A DNA stretch of 64,000 nt from Ciona intestinalis (Eukaryota > Chordata > Ascidiacea > Phlebobranchia > Cionidae). The notes under the pieces were generated by a model. It was not told the origin of the DNA and ran no database searches. It saw only the letters and a list, made by a program, of their open reading frames with translations. How positions within the stretch are numbered: position 1 is the stretch's first letter; every line of letters starts with the position of its first letter. The translations under genes were made by a program, and so were the position numbers. The stretch covers positions 400,267 to 464,266 of the forward strand of contig NW_004190423.2 of assembly GCF_000224145.3 (NCBI RefSeq). The letters are read 5' to 3'. Below are positions 1-12,900 of this stretch, piece after piece.

Positions 1-1023
1 TGAACGGTTTGCGACGTTTTATACTTGCAAAATATAAAAACAAAACTCACCACTGGTAAACGTAAAAGAAATTGGTTTTCCAATTCATATGGTTTATTAA
101 ATATGTCCATTTTGCTATAGGAAACTCAATTTTAAGCGCCAATCTTAAACCTATGCTTAAAGTTGGATTCAGTCATTTCGGAATTTTTAAGCTTCGCCTA
201 AGCTTAGATTAAGCGGTCCTTTCGGCAATAGAAAATGGCGGGAACTTATAGCAGGATTAAACCGGTAATCCACCCAAAGGGAATTTTATGGCTACGGAAA
301 ATCCCTAATTTCTTATAAACTCGATACAAGAAAATATTGGTTCTTTTGCTTTGCTAAGATTCTATTGCATTTAGGTCTTGAGGGTTTGACCGCGAAACCG
401 CCCAAAATGTCAGCCATCTTGTTTTTGTGAACCGTAGGTCAACGGTTGAAGTATCACACGCGGCGGGACCCGAACCTGTACCGATATTTTTATCTGTGAT
501 TTTTAGCATTTTGTTAAGTTCAAGGTAAACGTAGTTGTTTAGTTTTGTAATTTTTGCATGCAATTTATTTGTTCTGGCTATATATTGTACAGTTTGTATG
601 CATTTAATAGGGTAGGCATTGTATTATAGCGTTATACACACCAGTCTGTTTGTCTAAATAGATGCTTAATGTTTCGATTTGTGCAAGATCATATTATATC
701 TATGCAACTATTTCGAGTTATATACTGTCTATATTCTATTTGATAAATGCATATTTCCTTCTGCATTTCTTAGAGACTGCAATATTCCAAACTAGTACCA
801 GGTTTCCTTTTTATTTTAATGCAATCTTTAGTACAAGAACATACACCTTTATTATGACAACTTTAACTAAGTTATAACAAAACATGACAACTTTTTTCAT
901 AAGAGTTTTAACATAACAATTCTAACATTACATTTTTTAAACAACAATTTTTACATGTTGGTTTTAACATGTCAATCTTACCACATAATAAAACCAAACT
1001 TAACCAAATTAATTATAATACAG
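1..1023. other. Upstream region of GTF3C2, no gene seen
   Basis: This AT-rich stretch lies 5' of the GTF3C2 start. Short open frames exist on both strands, but none shows a recognisable protein or a splice-linked partner. The bases just before the start codon end in a T-poor AG (ATACAG then ATG), so a 5' leader could be spliced there. I see no RNA gene. Confidence 0.5.
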
Positions 1024-4000
1024 ATGCCATCTAGAAGGAAGAATACCGCTCCTCAAAGATTGCCAGCATTACAAGATGAGGAAATTGAAGAGGCGTGGCC
1101 GACTGACCCCGCCCTTCTTGCACAATACATAACAGAGCACCCGCTTACCGAGTTTTACTCTGCCCCATCTTTGCCCAAGTTTTTCATGGAGCAGCTCCAG
1201 GATGCTAAAAAGACCTCAAAAGAGGAAGGCATTGAGATATACCATTGCAAAGCTTGTAATAATAAGAAGTATAAAACTTTAAGTGGTTTACGATACCACG
1301 TGCAGCAAAGTTGTGACCAAGTACCAAGGAGAGCTTATACTTGTTTGTTATGCACCTTTCAACATCAGGAAGAAAGGAATATTGAATATCATATACAAGG
1401 TAAGAGATGGAGAAACAGTTTGCAACCTGTTTTGATTTAGTCAAATTAAATTCAATATGGGTTAACTTAATCTATACTGCAGTATTTAGCTGCCATGCTT
1501 TTATTTGACACTTTTACTCAAGTGGTTTTACTCATGCTATGCATTTAAAGACTGTTGTTTTGCTGCTAATTCCATTTTTTTTTTTTTTATTAAAAGAGGA
1601 TTTATGTAAAGGCTTGCAGTTTAATCCCCAATATAACCATATTATATTGTATGTCAATCTCTAATCTATCTAAAAATTACACCATTGGACATTGTCACAT
1701 AAAAAATCATTATTTATTTTCATAAATAATTTGTTTTAGCAACATTTATTACTAAATTTATTTTTATTGATACAACACATACTCAGAGTTACTGCATAAG
1801 ACCTAACTTGTAATGTTTACAGAACATCATGTTGAAAAATACCTTCCACCAAAAAACGATGAGAAATATCAGCGTCGAGCTTCAAAACTTGGTCGGATGA
1901 AGGTCCTCCTGTACGAAGAGAGCAGCTCGGCAGCTGACGTCATCGATAAGGAGGCGGGATCTGAGTACGAAGAGGAGGAGACTGTGGAAGAGGAGACAGT
2001 AGAGGAATTTGAGGGGGAAGAGGAAGACGAGATCTTGAGTAATATCAAGGTCAAGGTATTGGTGGTGGAAGTAATATATTTGAATAAAGGGAACCTGTTT
2101 GTAAATGCTAATAATTAACTTAATGAAAATCCACAGATAAATGATTTAAATGAACTAAATAAATGAAAGAATGAGTGTAACTTATTCCTTGTGTGACATG
2201 GCAAGCGATTGTCAATATAACACAGTTTTTTCTGTATGGCTGACTTAGTGACCGCTGGGTTGGAGTAATTGCCGTTAAACGTGTTGCCTAAGGACACATA
2301 CGCCCACAATGGTAGCAGCGTCATAGATGATGTTGAATTCAACCTTTGATACCAGGACTTAAATATGTAACTTTGTAAGAACTTGAGTAAGTTACTTTGG
2401 AGGGGATTTTCTTCTGTATGGTTGACAATTTAGACAACCTATTAGTGACAACTGGGTTGGAATAATTACTGTTATGTGTCTTGCCCAAGAACGCATATGC
2501 ACACATTGTTGGCAGCATCAAACTATAAACCCAATAACCAACTTAAAATCCATTCTTCCATTAGACAGCAACAAAGTCCACAAGAACTCCAAGGAAATCA
2601 AGGAGAAAAGTCACGCCAAAGATTAGCAGATTGACGTACACAACGCTTGGTAAACCTTTGAGTAACGCGTTCGGTTGGACGTATTCAAAACGACGGATGC
2701 TTGAAAAAAAGTTCCCACATGTGTTTCCCAACTGGACAGCACAATTTACTTTGGGGGATTTGGACACGACTGAAGATATAAGCAACTTTGGGTTGCGTAA
2801 GACTTCACCTGCATTTGCAATCGACCGAAATACTTTAAACAAAATTTCCGCTCCAAAAAATTCTAACGATTCAAGTTTAGAATTTAAAAAACTAAACTGT
2901 TTTGCGTCTGTGGTGAATGACGGAATACAAAGTGCCACAATGTTCACTGGTGGTCCAGTATGGAGCATGGCTTGGTGTCCTTTCCCATGTGATGTCACAT
3001 CCCATCAGTACCTTGCCTTGAGCACAAACATTGGTGAACATTATATGGACCCAAAGTTCACATACAAAGATAGAGCTATGATTCAGATTTGGGACTGTGG
3101 AGAAATGCCATTGAAATTGAAAAAGAAGACTTCCATGACACATGTGAGTAATCTAAACCAGGCTTTCCCAATATATAGCCAGTTGCCCAAAAGACCCCCA
3201 GTACTCTACTCATATTCTTGATTTTATTGGAGGATTTAGATAAAGGGGTTTCTTTACCACAGTCAGTCAACCCCCTTAGGTGCCACATAGTATTATGACC
3301 ATAAGCATGTCTGGTGTATTATGGAGGCTGATTGCTACAAAGTGGTGAATAAAATAACAGATGTAAATATGTTAAAACAAATGTAGGTTATTTTATTAAT
3401 GGAGCAGGGGGCCACTGGTGTTGGGTGTCTCTGGAAGGGACCATGAACCATAAAAGGTTGAGGAACACCTAATTAGAGACATCTTACAATTAAATGTTTT
3501 TAAAACATGAGCACTTGTTTAGGATTAGTTTTAATCTGAACGTTTAATTCTAGATGTATTGTTTAACTTAAAAACCTACATTCTTAATCATTTTTTCCAA
3601 TTATTTTAGCCATGTTTTTCCCTTGGATTGACACTGGATGTGGGGCCAATATGGGACATGAAATGGTGTCCTTATGGTGGCCACGTGTCATCTACTCTAA
3701 CAGGTGGTAGATTGGGTTTATTAGCAGTGGCGTGCGCTTCTGGAGATGTTTATATTATTTCTATCCCTCACCTGCAAGGACGAGATCAAATATTGAATGG
3801 CAACACTGTGAATGGGAACACTGGAAAGCATCCAATATTTAAGTGAGTGCAGAGTTTCCTGTTCCTTTCATGGATAAATTAATCAACACATAACCTACCT
3901 ACACGCTACATACACTTAGTATAGGTAATTTACACACCTTATAAGATGTTTGTAACTAAGCAATACGTTTAGTGGAAAACAGTGTTTTTTGTTTATTTGT

Positions 4001-7000
4001 TAAACTTTAAGAGTATTTCTGCATATATATATTTTATAAGTTAGTTGTAAAATATGTAAAATTAAAAATACAGACTGGTACAAAGTCATCTCCAATTTTA
4101 AACATTAAACAACCCTGTTAGGTTAGCTGGCCAGGAAACAGTGAGTAGAGGTAGCCAGTATTTAATGCTTTATCTACCACAATATGTTATCTGCTGGGAA
4201 CCAGCTTGTATTTTAGATATTGGGCATCCATTAGTTCATTACAGCTTTCCACATATTGCTTAATCACCTCCTGTGTTTAAAACCTACAGAACACGACCTG
4301 TTATCAAGTTATGTCCGGTACGGGGCGAATCTCGGCCGTTCGGACAAACATTTTCCCTCACGTGGTCGACTAACGATGGGTGTGGATTCGTTGCTGCTGG
4401 GTTTGCATCAGGACACGTAGCCGTGTGGGATTTAAGGTCGGCTTCATCTCTTCTGCTGGGGGAGGTGGATGAATGTAAGTTAGTGTTGTTAATGTGGGCT
4501 AACTAAAATGTGGGTGGCTTGGCTGGTTTTTGATCTTTTGATAAACTCTTGAGGTGGATGAATGTAAGTTGGTTGAATATAGGTCAAGGCACTACGTTTT
4601 AGCTTATAACAAAATCTTGAAGGTGTGTGTTTGTTTTGGGTGAAATCTGACTTGAAGTAGGGTAAGACAGTTGTTATAAAACAGGTTTTCTGTTTCATAC
4701 ACCTCGTGAATGTGAATATTTTATTTTTTAAAACCTTACAGATACAAAGGTGTTATACGCATGTCACTCGTTCCGCGCGCACAACAAACCACTTCGAGGC
4801 ATCGTGTGGTGTCCGTTCGATTCCAATATCCTTGTTACCGGGGGAAACGATCGGATGTTGAAGTTGTGGGATAGAAGAAGAACGGATGCTCCTTTGCATG
4901 TTTGTATATTTTGTTATTCTATATGGGTGAAGTTGTACTGTGAGGCACTCCATGGGACCTGAAATGTAGGCCAGAGTTGGCTCATTACCCAAACATTGTA
5001 TATGCATATTCTATTCTACATGGGTGAGGTCCTACAATGAGGCGTGACAGAAAACCTAAGAATTAGGCTAGAATCGGCCCATTACCCCAACATTGTATAT
5101 GTACATTCTGTTCTATTTGGGTAAGGTCCTACAGTGAGGCATTCCATGGGACCTGGGATTTAGGCCGGAGTTGGCCCATTACCCAAACATTGTATATGCA
5201 CATTCTATTCTATATGGGTAAGGTCCTACAGTGAGACATGCCATGGAACCTGGGATTTAGGCCAGAGTTGGCCCATTACCCAAACATTGTATATGTACAT
5301 TCTATTCTATTTGGGTAAGGTCCTACAGTGAGGCATGCCATGGGACCTGGGATTTAGGTCAGGATTGGCCCATTACCCAAACACTTAGGGTGCTACAACC
5401 TATACATTTTGTTTTTTTATGAAAATCTATTTTAATTGTTTAAAACATAATAATATGCCTGACTATTATATAGTAGGGTGGGGGAAGATGGGACACCTTT
5501 CACACATAATAATCAAATATCCTGATCGTGTTTTAAACAATTAACAACGATCTATGGGAGACGTGGGGATAAAGTTTTATAAAAAATCGCTGAATGTTTG
5601 CTTACTACCAAATTGGAGGAGAAAATAGATTGAAAAGGTGTCCCATCTTCCCCCACCCTACTATACTGTTTTAGGTATGTATATATAAACCTAAAATAAT
5701 TATATTTCTTGCAGGAAAACAATGTAACTAAATGCAGTTTCACGTCTGAAATGGAATGGCCAATAAATTACAATGGTATCTACACTGCTACCAACAATGC
5801 ATTCTCTATTCCTCATTTCCACAGTTGTTTGTATGTTAAGTTGAACGTTCAGTCAGATGCTCTGCCCCCAATCAACAATGTGTTCCCAAATAAGGTTGGT
5901 TTACTGAGCAATAAAAACACATCGGATAAAACTCGATACAGGGTTTTTAAAATTTAAAGGTATCACTCACCAATTTACATATGTAGTAACTTTTACATAT
6001 CTGGGCATGAGGTGTTTAAAACAGAACACCTGAGTTATAACGACTGAAGCCGTCCTGCCATGCAAGAATAAATAAGTTACATTCATAAAAACAGCAACTT
6101 TTAAATAAAACTGTTTTCCACTTTTGCTGTGTTACCAAAGTACCTAAAACTTTTAGAAAATTACAATACTTTTAACTTTTTTAGGCCACCTCGTGGACAG
6201 TGACATCTAGTGACTGGTTAAACTGTGTTGGGGGAGGGGACGTGACGGGGTTGGCCATGATTCATATCAGTAATAACTGGAACCGCGGTAACATATATGT
6301 TAAGAAGGTTTCAAGGATGTTGTTGTTCCAATGTGATGTCATAGATGATGAAGTGACATCACAGGAGGTGAGATCATAAAGGGGGTTGTGTTGTAATAAT
6401 GTTGCCACTCCCATGCCCACAGTAGAGTTGCTGAAGCTATTGCAGTGTGTGGATAAGCAGACATGACTTTTGGTTGGTTTGGTCATTTATATCCTTGTGG
6501 GTGGAAACTTGAGTGACTTATCCATGGTTGCCACTCCCATGTCTACAGTCGAGTTGCTGAAGCTATTGCAGTGTGTGGATAAGTAGACATGACTTTTGGT
6601 TGGTTTGGTCAATTATATCCTGTGGGTGGGAACTTAAGTGACTTATCCATGGTCGCAAGCATTTAAAAGTAGCCTATTTATCCTTGAATGACAGTGCAAC
6701 ATTAGTCGTTATAACAATTGGTGTCTGTTTCATAACCTCATGTCGCTTACAAGTTACCATGTATGTAACTTCTAGGGTGATTGTTTTATTGTATAGTTGT
6801 GCCGTCATACACTTCATGCATATTTGATATATCCTTCATTGTATAATAGACTCCTTATCTATCACTATCACCCAGGTCACAGATAATGAAAGTAAGGATG
6901 GTGAAGATTACAAACTAGTTTTCCGTGATGCAGACACAAACACTGACCTCAGCAAAGCTAACAAGCTTGAATCCTACAAGAGATTGAGGTGTGTAGAGAT

Positions 7001-7729
7001 TATTGGGTGGGACTTTTGGTCATTGTAGTGGTTAGGTGCTTGCATAGTAATTGTAGGATACTTTGTTAGTCAGTTAGCGTGCCTGCCTGTAACCCAGAGG
7101 TAATGGGTTCAGGACTCAACGCTGCTACCATTGTGGGTGCATGTGTCCTTGGAAAAGACAATTAACGGCCATAGGTAACTCGTAAGCTGGCACGAGGTGT
7201 TAAACCTGCATTATAACGACTGTTGTTTTCCGGCCATGCGAGGATAAAGTAAGTTACATTCATTCATTCATACTGGGTTCAACGCTCTATACGGATAGGT
7301 AGTGGAAAATTAAAAAAGCCACGCAGGTGCTATAATAGGTATTGTGTCCTTGGCCTAATACTTGGAAATTGTTCCAAACTAGTAGCTGGGAGTGTCTTCT
7401 GGCTTAAATCTTAGAGTCTAAAATTCAATAAAAAATAGATAAAGAGACCTTATTTGCGAAAAGATCTTACTTATATATATACTATGTGTTAACACTTAAC
7501 AGCATATACATTGCATGATATCTTCAGGACATATGATTGCTTCAAGGATGACAATTTCAAGCCCAATTATCCAGCCATCTTAAAAATGAGATGGAATCCG
7601 AACATTACCTCGTACACTAGCATTGCTACAGCTACCAACTCTGGCCTGGTTCGAATACAAACAGTTGAAGGTTTGGTTTCAAAAGAAGTGGAAACAGCTC
7701 AGCAAGAAGCGATCTCGCAAGATGTTTAA
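1024..7729 (+). CDS. GTF3C2: General transcription factor 3C subunit 2 (TFIIIC110-like), ten exons
   Basis: Subunit of TFIIIC, the nuclear factor that binds B-box promoters of tRNA genes and recruits TFIIIB for RNA polymerase III. Exons: 1024-1399, 1823-2055, 2565-3143, 3610-3842, 4290-4474, 4742-4899, 5715-5894, 6185-6367, 6876-6988, 7528-7729. All phases agree and give about 813 residues, close to the vertebrate length as I recall it (about 900). Residues 73-128 hold two zinc-finger-like Cys/His clusters (C75, C78, H92, C97 and C107, C110, H123, H127/128). An acidic Glu-rich block and a Lys/Arg/Ser-rich block follow. From about residue 300 come WD-type blades: GPVWSMAWCP, GPIWDMKWCP, AVWDLRS and LKLWDRRR are typical of this family. 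ATG 1024 is chosen because AG sits directly before it; an in-frame upstream start at 955 would add 23 residues. Exon 2 has two possible in-frame donors (2050 and 2056). Exon 9/10 could also join as 6990/7503. Confidence 0.92.
2170..2525 (-). mobile_element. Two SINE-type fragments in GTF3C2 intron 2
   Basis: Two tandemly placed, diverged copies (about 2170-2345 and 2395-2525) of the middle part of the tRNA-derived SINE described at 20.4 kb. Read on the minus strand both carry the core words CTACCATTGTGGGCGTATG (first copy), a GGCAATTACTCC-like block and AACCCAG.GGTCACTA. Confidence 0.6.
4960..5390 (+). repeat. 97-bp tandem repeat, about 4.5 copies, GTF3C2 intron 6
   Basis: The word CCTACA(G/A)TGAG recurs at 5031, 5128, 5225 and 5322, exactly 97 bp apart. 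Each unit runs from ATTCTATTCTATATGGGT through CCATGGGACCTGGGATTTAG to a TTGGCCCATTACC block. The same unit forms the arrays at 8.9-9.9 kb (opposite strand) and 41.2-41.6 kb. Confidence 0.9.
5469..5666. mobile_element. TIR element (MITE), complete copy
   Basis: About 198 bp bounded by a near-perfect terminal inverted repeat of about 30 bp, starting TAGTAGGGTGGGGGAAGATG and ending with its reverse complement, flanked by TA. It has no coding capacity. A TA target site and short non-coding body fit a Tc1/mariner-like non-autonomous element; the superfamily is inferred. It sits in GTF3C2 intron 6. Confidence 0.85.
6402..6655 (+). repeat. Two-copy tandem repeat of about 126 bp in GTF3C2 intron 8
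   Basis: GAGTTGCTGAAGCTATTGCA occurs at 6425 and again at 6551, with the surrounding sequence about 95% alike. A related fragment lies inverted at about 22420-22475, so the unit is dispersed. Confidence 0.85.
7055..7275 (+). mobile_element. tRNA-derived SINE copy
   Basis: The head resembles a tRNA gene: an A-box-like GTTAGCGTGCCTGCC and, about 35 bases on, a B-box-like GGGTTCAGGACTC. The family body follows (CTACCATTGTGGGTG, then CACGAGGTGTTAAAC, ATAACGACTGTTG, ATGCGAGGATAAA) and it ends in a CATTCATTCATT tail. It lies in GTF3C2 intron 9. Confidence 0.7.
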
Positions 7730-7764
7730 TGTTATTTTCACATTTTCTTTTCTATCATTTCGTA

Positions 7765-7770
7765 AATAAA
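7765..7770 (+). terminator. Poly(A) signal of GTF3C2
   Basis: AATAAA 36 bases after the stop codon of GTF3C2. A second AATAAA lies near 8083. Confidence 0.75.
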
Positions 7771-8342
7771 ATTAAAACGCTTTTAAAGGGTTTGCTGTTT
7801 TATCTATTGGTTAAGGATTTGGGTTTAATCTGCCTAGAGCTAAATACAACTTAAAATAGAGTTGAATGGTGCATAAAGAAATGCCCACTGGGATTAATAG
7901 GCAGCTTAAATGAAGGTGTACGTTTTAGTTTAAGATTTTAAGTGATCATGATGTTGCATTAACAGGCTGTTACTTCATCACAACATGCGTTTCCTGTTTA
8001 GTTTAGATGTTAGTTTACGTATACAAACAATTAGTAAGCTGCATGCAAGACTTAAGAGGAAGTCTGAAGCAATGTTGTGTAAATAAATATGTTTTCTTCG
8101 AGGGGCAGAGAAATAATTGTTTCAGTTATACTCTATGCAGATAGCTCAATGGCTTATATTCTGCTTGCATAATCAGTATGTTTAAAGGGTTAAGAAGGTA
8201 AGAACCATTTTACTTAATAGAACTTATACAAATTTGGTTGCAGTACATACTGCAAACAGGCAAATATAGAATGGAAATAAGTTATTAGATGAACTCACCA
8301 GAAGAGAACATTGTTTTTGCTTCAACGCAAGAACCAATTCAA
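7771..8342 (-). other. Intergenic / possible spliced 3' UTR of the hnRNP gene
   Basis: No open coding exon. On the minus strand a good donor (CTG|GTGAGT, intron starting at 8298) and acceptor (TGTTTGCAG, intron ending at 8250) would bound a 49-base intron. This could belong to the 3' end of the minus-strand hnRNP gene whose last coding exon is not visible. Weak evidence. Confidence 0.3.
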
Positions 8343-8842
8343 NNNNNNNNNNNNNNNNNNNNNNNNNNNNNNNNNNNNNNNNNNNNNNNNNNNNNNNNNN
8401 NNNNNNNNNNNNNNNNNNNNNNNNNNNNNNNNNNNNNNNNNNNNNNNNNNNNNNNNNNNNNNNNNNNNNNNNNNNNNNNNNNNNNNNNNNNNNNNNNNNN
8501 NNNNNNNNNNNNNNNNNNNNNNNNNNNNNNNNNNNNNNNNNNNNNNNNNNNNNNNNNNNNNNNNNNNNNNNNNNNNNNNNNNNNNNNNNNNNNNNNNNNN
8601 NNNNNNNNNNNNNNNNNNNNNNNNNNNNNNNNNNNNNNNNNNNNNNNNNNNNNNNNNNNNNNNNNNNNNNNNNNNNNNNNNNNNNNNNNNNNNNNNNNNN
8701 NNNNNNNNNNNNNNNNNNNNNNNNNNNNNNNNNNNNNNNNNNNNNNNNNNNNNNNNNNNNNNNNNNNNNNNNNNNNNNNNNNNNNNNNNNNNNNNNNNNN
8801 NNNNNNNNNNNNNNNNNNNNNNNNNNNNNNNNNNNNNNNNNN
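8343..8842. other. Assembly gap, 500 N
   Basis: A run of exactly 500 N beside the 97-bp array. The repeat probably caused the break, and the terminal coding exon of the hnRNP gene may be inside. Confidence 0.95.
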
Positions 8843-8859
8843 ATGGAACTTCTTGGCGT

Positions 8860-9922
8860 AGTGAACCCCACCCATAGACCTCAATCCCAGGTCCCATGGC
8901 ATGCCTCACTGTAGGACCTCACCCATATAGAATAGAATGTGCATATACAATGTTGGGGTAGTGGGCCAACTCTGACCTAAATCCCAGGTCCCATGGCATG
9001 CCTCACTGTAGGACCTCACCCATATAGAATAGAATGTGCATATACAATGTTGGGATAATGGACCAACTCTGACCTAAATCCCAGGTTCCATTGCGTGCCT
9101 CACTGTAGGACCTCACCCATATAGAATAGAATGTGCATATACAATGTTGGGGTAAAGAATGGAACTTCTTGCCATTGAACCCCACCCATATATTCAATAC
9201 AGGTCCCATGTCATGCCTCACTGTAGGACCTCACCCATATAGAATAGAATGTGCATATACAATGTTGGGGTAGTGGGCCAACTCTGACCTAAATCCCAGG
9301 TCCCATGGCATGCCTCACTGTAGGACCTCACCCATATAGAATAGAATGTGCATATACAATGTTGGGGTAGTGGACCAACTCTGACCTAAATCCCAGGTCC
9401 CATGGCATGCCTCACTGTAGGACCTCACCCATATAGAATAGAATGTGCATATACAATGTTGGGATAATGGACCAACTCTGATCTAAATCCCAGGTTCCAT
9501 TGCGTGCCTCACTGTAGGACCTCACCCATATAGAATAGAATGTGCATATACAATGTTGGGGTAAAGAATGGAACTTCTTGCCATTGAACCCCACCCATAT
9601 ATTCAATACAGGTCCCATGGCATGCCTCACTGTAGGACCTCACCCATATAGAATAGAATGTGCATATACAATGTTGGGGTAGTGGGCCAACTCTGACCTA
9701 AATCCCAGGTCCCATGGCATGCCTCACTGTAGGACCTCACCCATATAGAATAGAATGTGCATATACAATGTTGGGGTAATGGACCAACTCTGACCTAAAT
9801 CCCAGGTTCCATTGCGTGCCTCACTGTAGGACCTCACCCATATAGAATAGAATGTGCATATACAATGTTGGGGTAAAGAATGGAACTTCTTGCCATTGAA
9901 CCCCACCCATATATTCAATACA
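8860..9922 (-). repeat. 97-bp satellite-like array with 409-bp higher-order unit
   Basis: CCTCACTGTAGG occurs at 8904, 9001, 9098, 9216, 9313, 9410, 9507, 9625, 9722 and 9819. Spacing is 97 bp except for two 118-bp steps that carry an inserted block (TGGAACTTCTTGCCATTGAA). Three 97-bp and one 118-bp monomer make a 409-bp unit (9098 to 9507, 9216 to 9625); the last round lacks one monomer. It lies within or just 3' of the hnRNP gene. Confidence 0.92.
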
Positions 9923-9957
9923 CATCAATATACCGTCTTACCCCACAACCAACTTAC

Positions 9958-12900
9958 CCCCATATCCAGCCCCGCTATAAGGTTGAGGTGCGTACCCTCC
10001 ATAGCCCCCATAACCCCCGTACCCTGTGTCGTAACCCCCGCTGTAACCTCCATAACCCCCATAACCACTGGACCCTGCATCGTAGTAGCCCCCTGTGGGT
10101 GAAAACACAGAGGGTTAAACATTTCTGTCATATAGTATATCTGTAGCTGAAATTATAGAGAACCTGTAAAAATGTAAAGCTTTGCGTTTAGTATGAAGCT
10201 ACTACAGTGGTGTAACTTGTTCGTGAACATGAAAACTTAAATATTCCAACAGTAACACCTATATATAATCTGCCATATATTTTACTTTACACTTCAATAT
10301 TGGCAATAACCTATAAATAACAATCATTTATTCTCGCATGACGGGGTAACGACAGTCGTTAATCGTTAAAACACGGGTGTTCTGTTTCATATCTAGTGCT
10401 CGCTTACAAGTTACCATAATGTTACTTTGTGGGTGATTGTATTTAATAACTTATATGTAACAGTAACCCTAAATTGGTTTCATCACTTTAAACTAAACAC
10501 TATACACATTATTATAGTCATACCTGCATAGCCATAACCCCCCCATCCACCTCCTCCCCAACCCTGCTGCCCGTATCCTCCATAATTATTCATCTGGTTG
10601 CCTGGAATAATCAACATTATGATGTCATCAACATTTGAACATTATGTAATAATTAATATTATGATGTCATCAACATTATGTAATAATCAACATTATGATG
10701 TCATCAACGTTATGTAATAATTAACATTGTGATGTCATCAATATTAAGTAATATTTAACATTATGATGTCATCAACGTTATGTAACAATCAACATTATGA
10801 TGTCATTAACATTAGGTAATATCCAACATTATAAAATTCTGTTTAAATAAAATACTGACAATGTAATTTAGGCAAAATATATAGGCTATTTATTATATTA
10901 TACAATTGGTTGGACTTGATTGTTGTCAGTTACGCCTGTAGCATCAGAGCCTTATGACATCATCGTATGCATTATGACACAACATGAACAATATTTACCT
11001 TTATTTTGTTTCTTAGGATCCCCGTCCTTGCATTCACACTGTTAATAAGTTTACAATTAAATAAAATTAAACTAATAAATGCAATTAGGCCTGCTTCAGT
11101 GGTAATAGTAACCGGAGGATACAGGTTTGGGTGCTTGGTGCTGCTACCATTGTGGGCGTAGGTGTCATTGGGCAAAACACCAAGGGCAATTACTCCAACC
11201 CAGTGGTTACTAATGGGTTATCTAAATTGTCAGCTATATTAAAACAATCACCCACAAAGTTACATACATGGTAACTGTTAACCGGGCACGAGGTGTATGA
11301 AACAGAACACCCGTGTTATAACGACTATCGTTGCCCTGCTACAATAAAATAAATAAATAAAGGTAAAGATAAATTCATTCATCAACAAAGTACCTGTCTT
11401 CCATCAATCGTTTGGTATCTATTGTTGTCAATAATATCATGTATGACGCCGTCCTTGCAAAATGTGATGAAACAAAATCCTCGGTGTTTCCCTGTGTTCC
11501 TGTCAACTGGACGCTCTATGGAGTCAACCTGGGGAATAATGTATGTAATTCATTACAATAAAGATTTTTAAAACCTAGGAAATATAATTTAATAGCAATT
11601 GGTTCAAACAACTGAACTGAATGTGTAGGAATTGAAACATTTTCTCAACCTGATCAATAAATGGTATTGCATACATTGCGGCTTCATTCTATTCTATATG
11701 GATAAGGTCCTTGTCTGGGACCTAGGATTTAGCCACATTTGGCCCATAACCTCAATGGTCACCTTATGCTCATTGTTGAGCTAGAATATTTTAATGTTTA
11801 TCCTCTGGGTGGAAAACTTACACACGTGTTGTGTTAACAAGGGGTTTATACACATCATGCTTCCTATCCAATTGAGATACTTTCATACTAAAGGCTCACT
11901 AAACAAATATCCTACAAACCTAAAAGTTACAAACCTGTCAAACCACACATTCAACTTGGCTGAGTTGGACCTGGGAATTATTAGACCAGATTTAGCCTGT
12001 TACCACAATTTTTAAGATAGTTTTACCCCAATCAACCCAATTTTTTTTACCCCAACCAACCCAATTTTTTAAATAACTGAGAGTGCTATAAACCTACCAA
12101 AACTACACTCAGACCCTTACCTCCCCAAACTTTTCAAAATGAGCTTGAATAGTTTCTTGTGTGGTATCCGGGTTCAAACCCCCGACAAACAACTTCGAGT
12201 CTTTACGTAAAGCTTTTGCTTTCTTGGGGTCGATGTTTCTCCCGTCTAACAAGTGGGATTTGGCGTCTACAACCTTTAACAAGGGGTGTATGAAAGTTAC
12301 TTTAAAGTGTATGAAATATAAAACAACATTTTGTTGCAATATATAACATAACTTTTATAGGGTAGACCAAAATAATTAAAACAAGGAAGAGAAGGGAATT
12401 AGCAACAAAATGTCGTCAAAAACATTGTACAGGTAAAAACTTTTAAAGTATTAAAGCAATAATACTTTAAAAGTAAGCTTTTTACGGTACAGTGCTAATA
12501 TTTTCCACAGCATGAAACAAATATTCTTTTTTCTCACTTAAGTATACAATAGATTTTCTATTTTTAAAGCATTTCTACTTTAGGCGAAACTAGGTCCACT
12601 ACCCCAACACCTCGATTAAAACTATTACAAGAAATTACAAGACTTACTTTTTGAACAGATGAAGCATCGGCGAACAATATGAAACCAAAACCCCTTGATC
12701 TCCCGGTTTCAAGCTCTCGTTTTATAATGCAATCTCTAACTTGACCGAATTGTTCAAAGTATTCCTTTAGTTTGACTGAAATGAAAATAATACTGGAATA
12801 AATAAATGTAAGTGTTTTATCCTCGCATGGCGGGGCAATGACAGTCGTTCAAACACAGGTGTTCTATTTCATACACCTTGTGCTCGCTTACCAGTTACCA

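Noticed and set aside
1205..1444. Minus-strand frame opposite GTF3C2 exon 1
   Set aside because: Shadow of the plus-strand zinc-finger exon.
8224..8909. Long open frames across 8224-8909 on both strands
   Set aside because: They consist mostly of unknown residues from the 500-N gap; the same holds for 18628-18823 and 31848-32762.
9003..9918. Repeated 64-72 residue open frames on the minus strand
   Set aside because: They are readings of the 97-bp repeat; the frames recur with the repeat unit and show no splice context or start.
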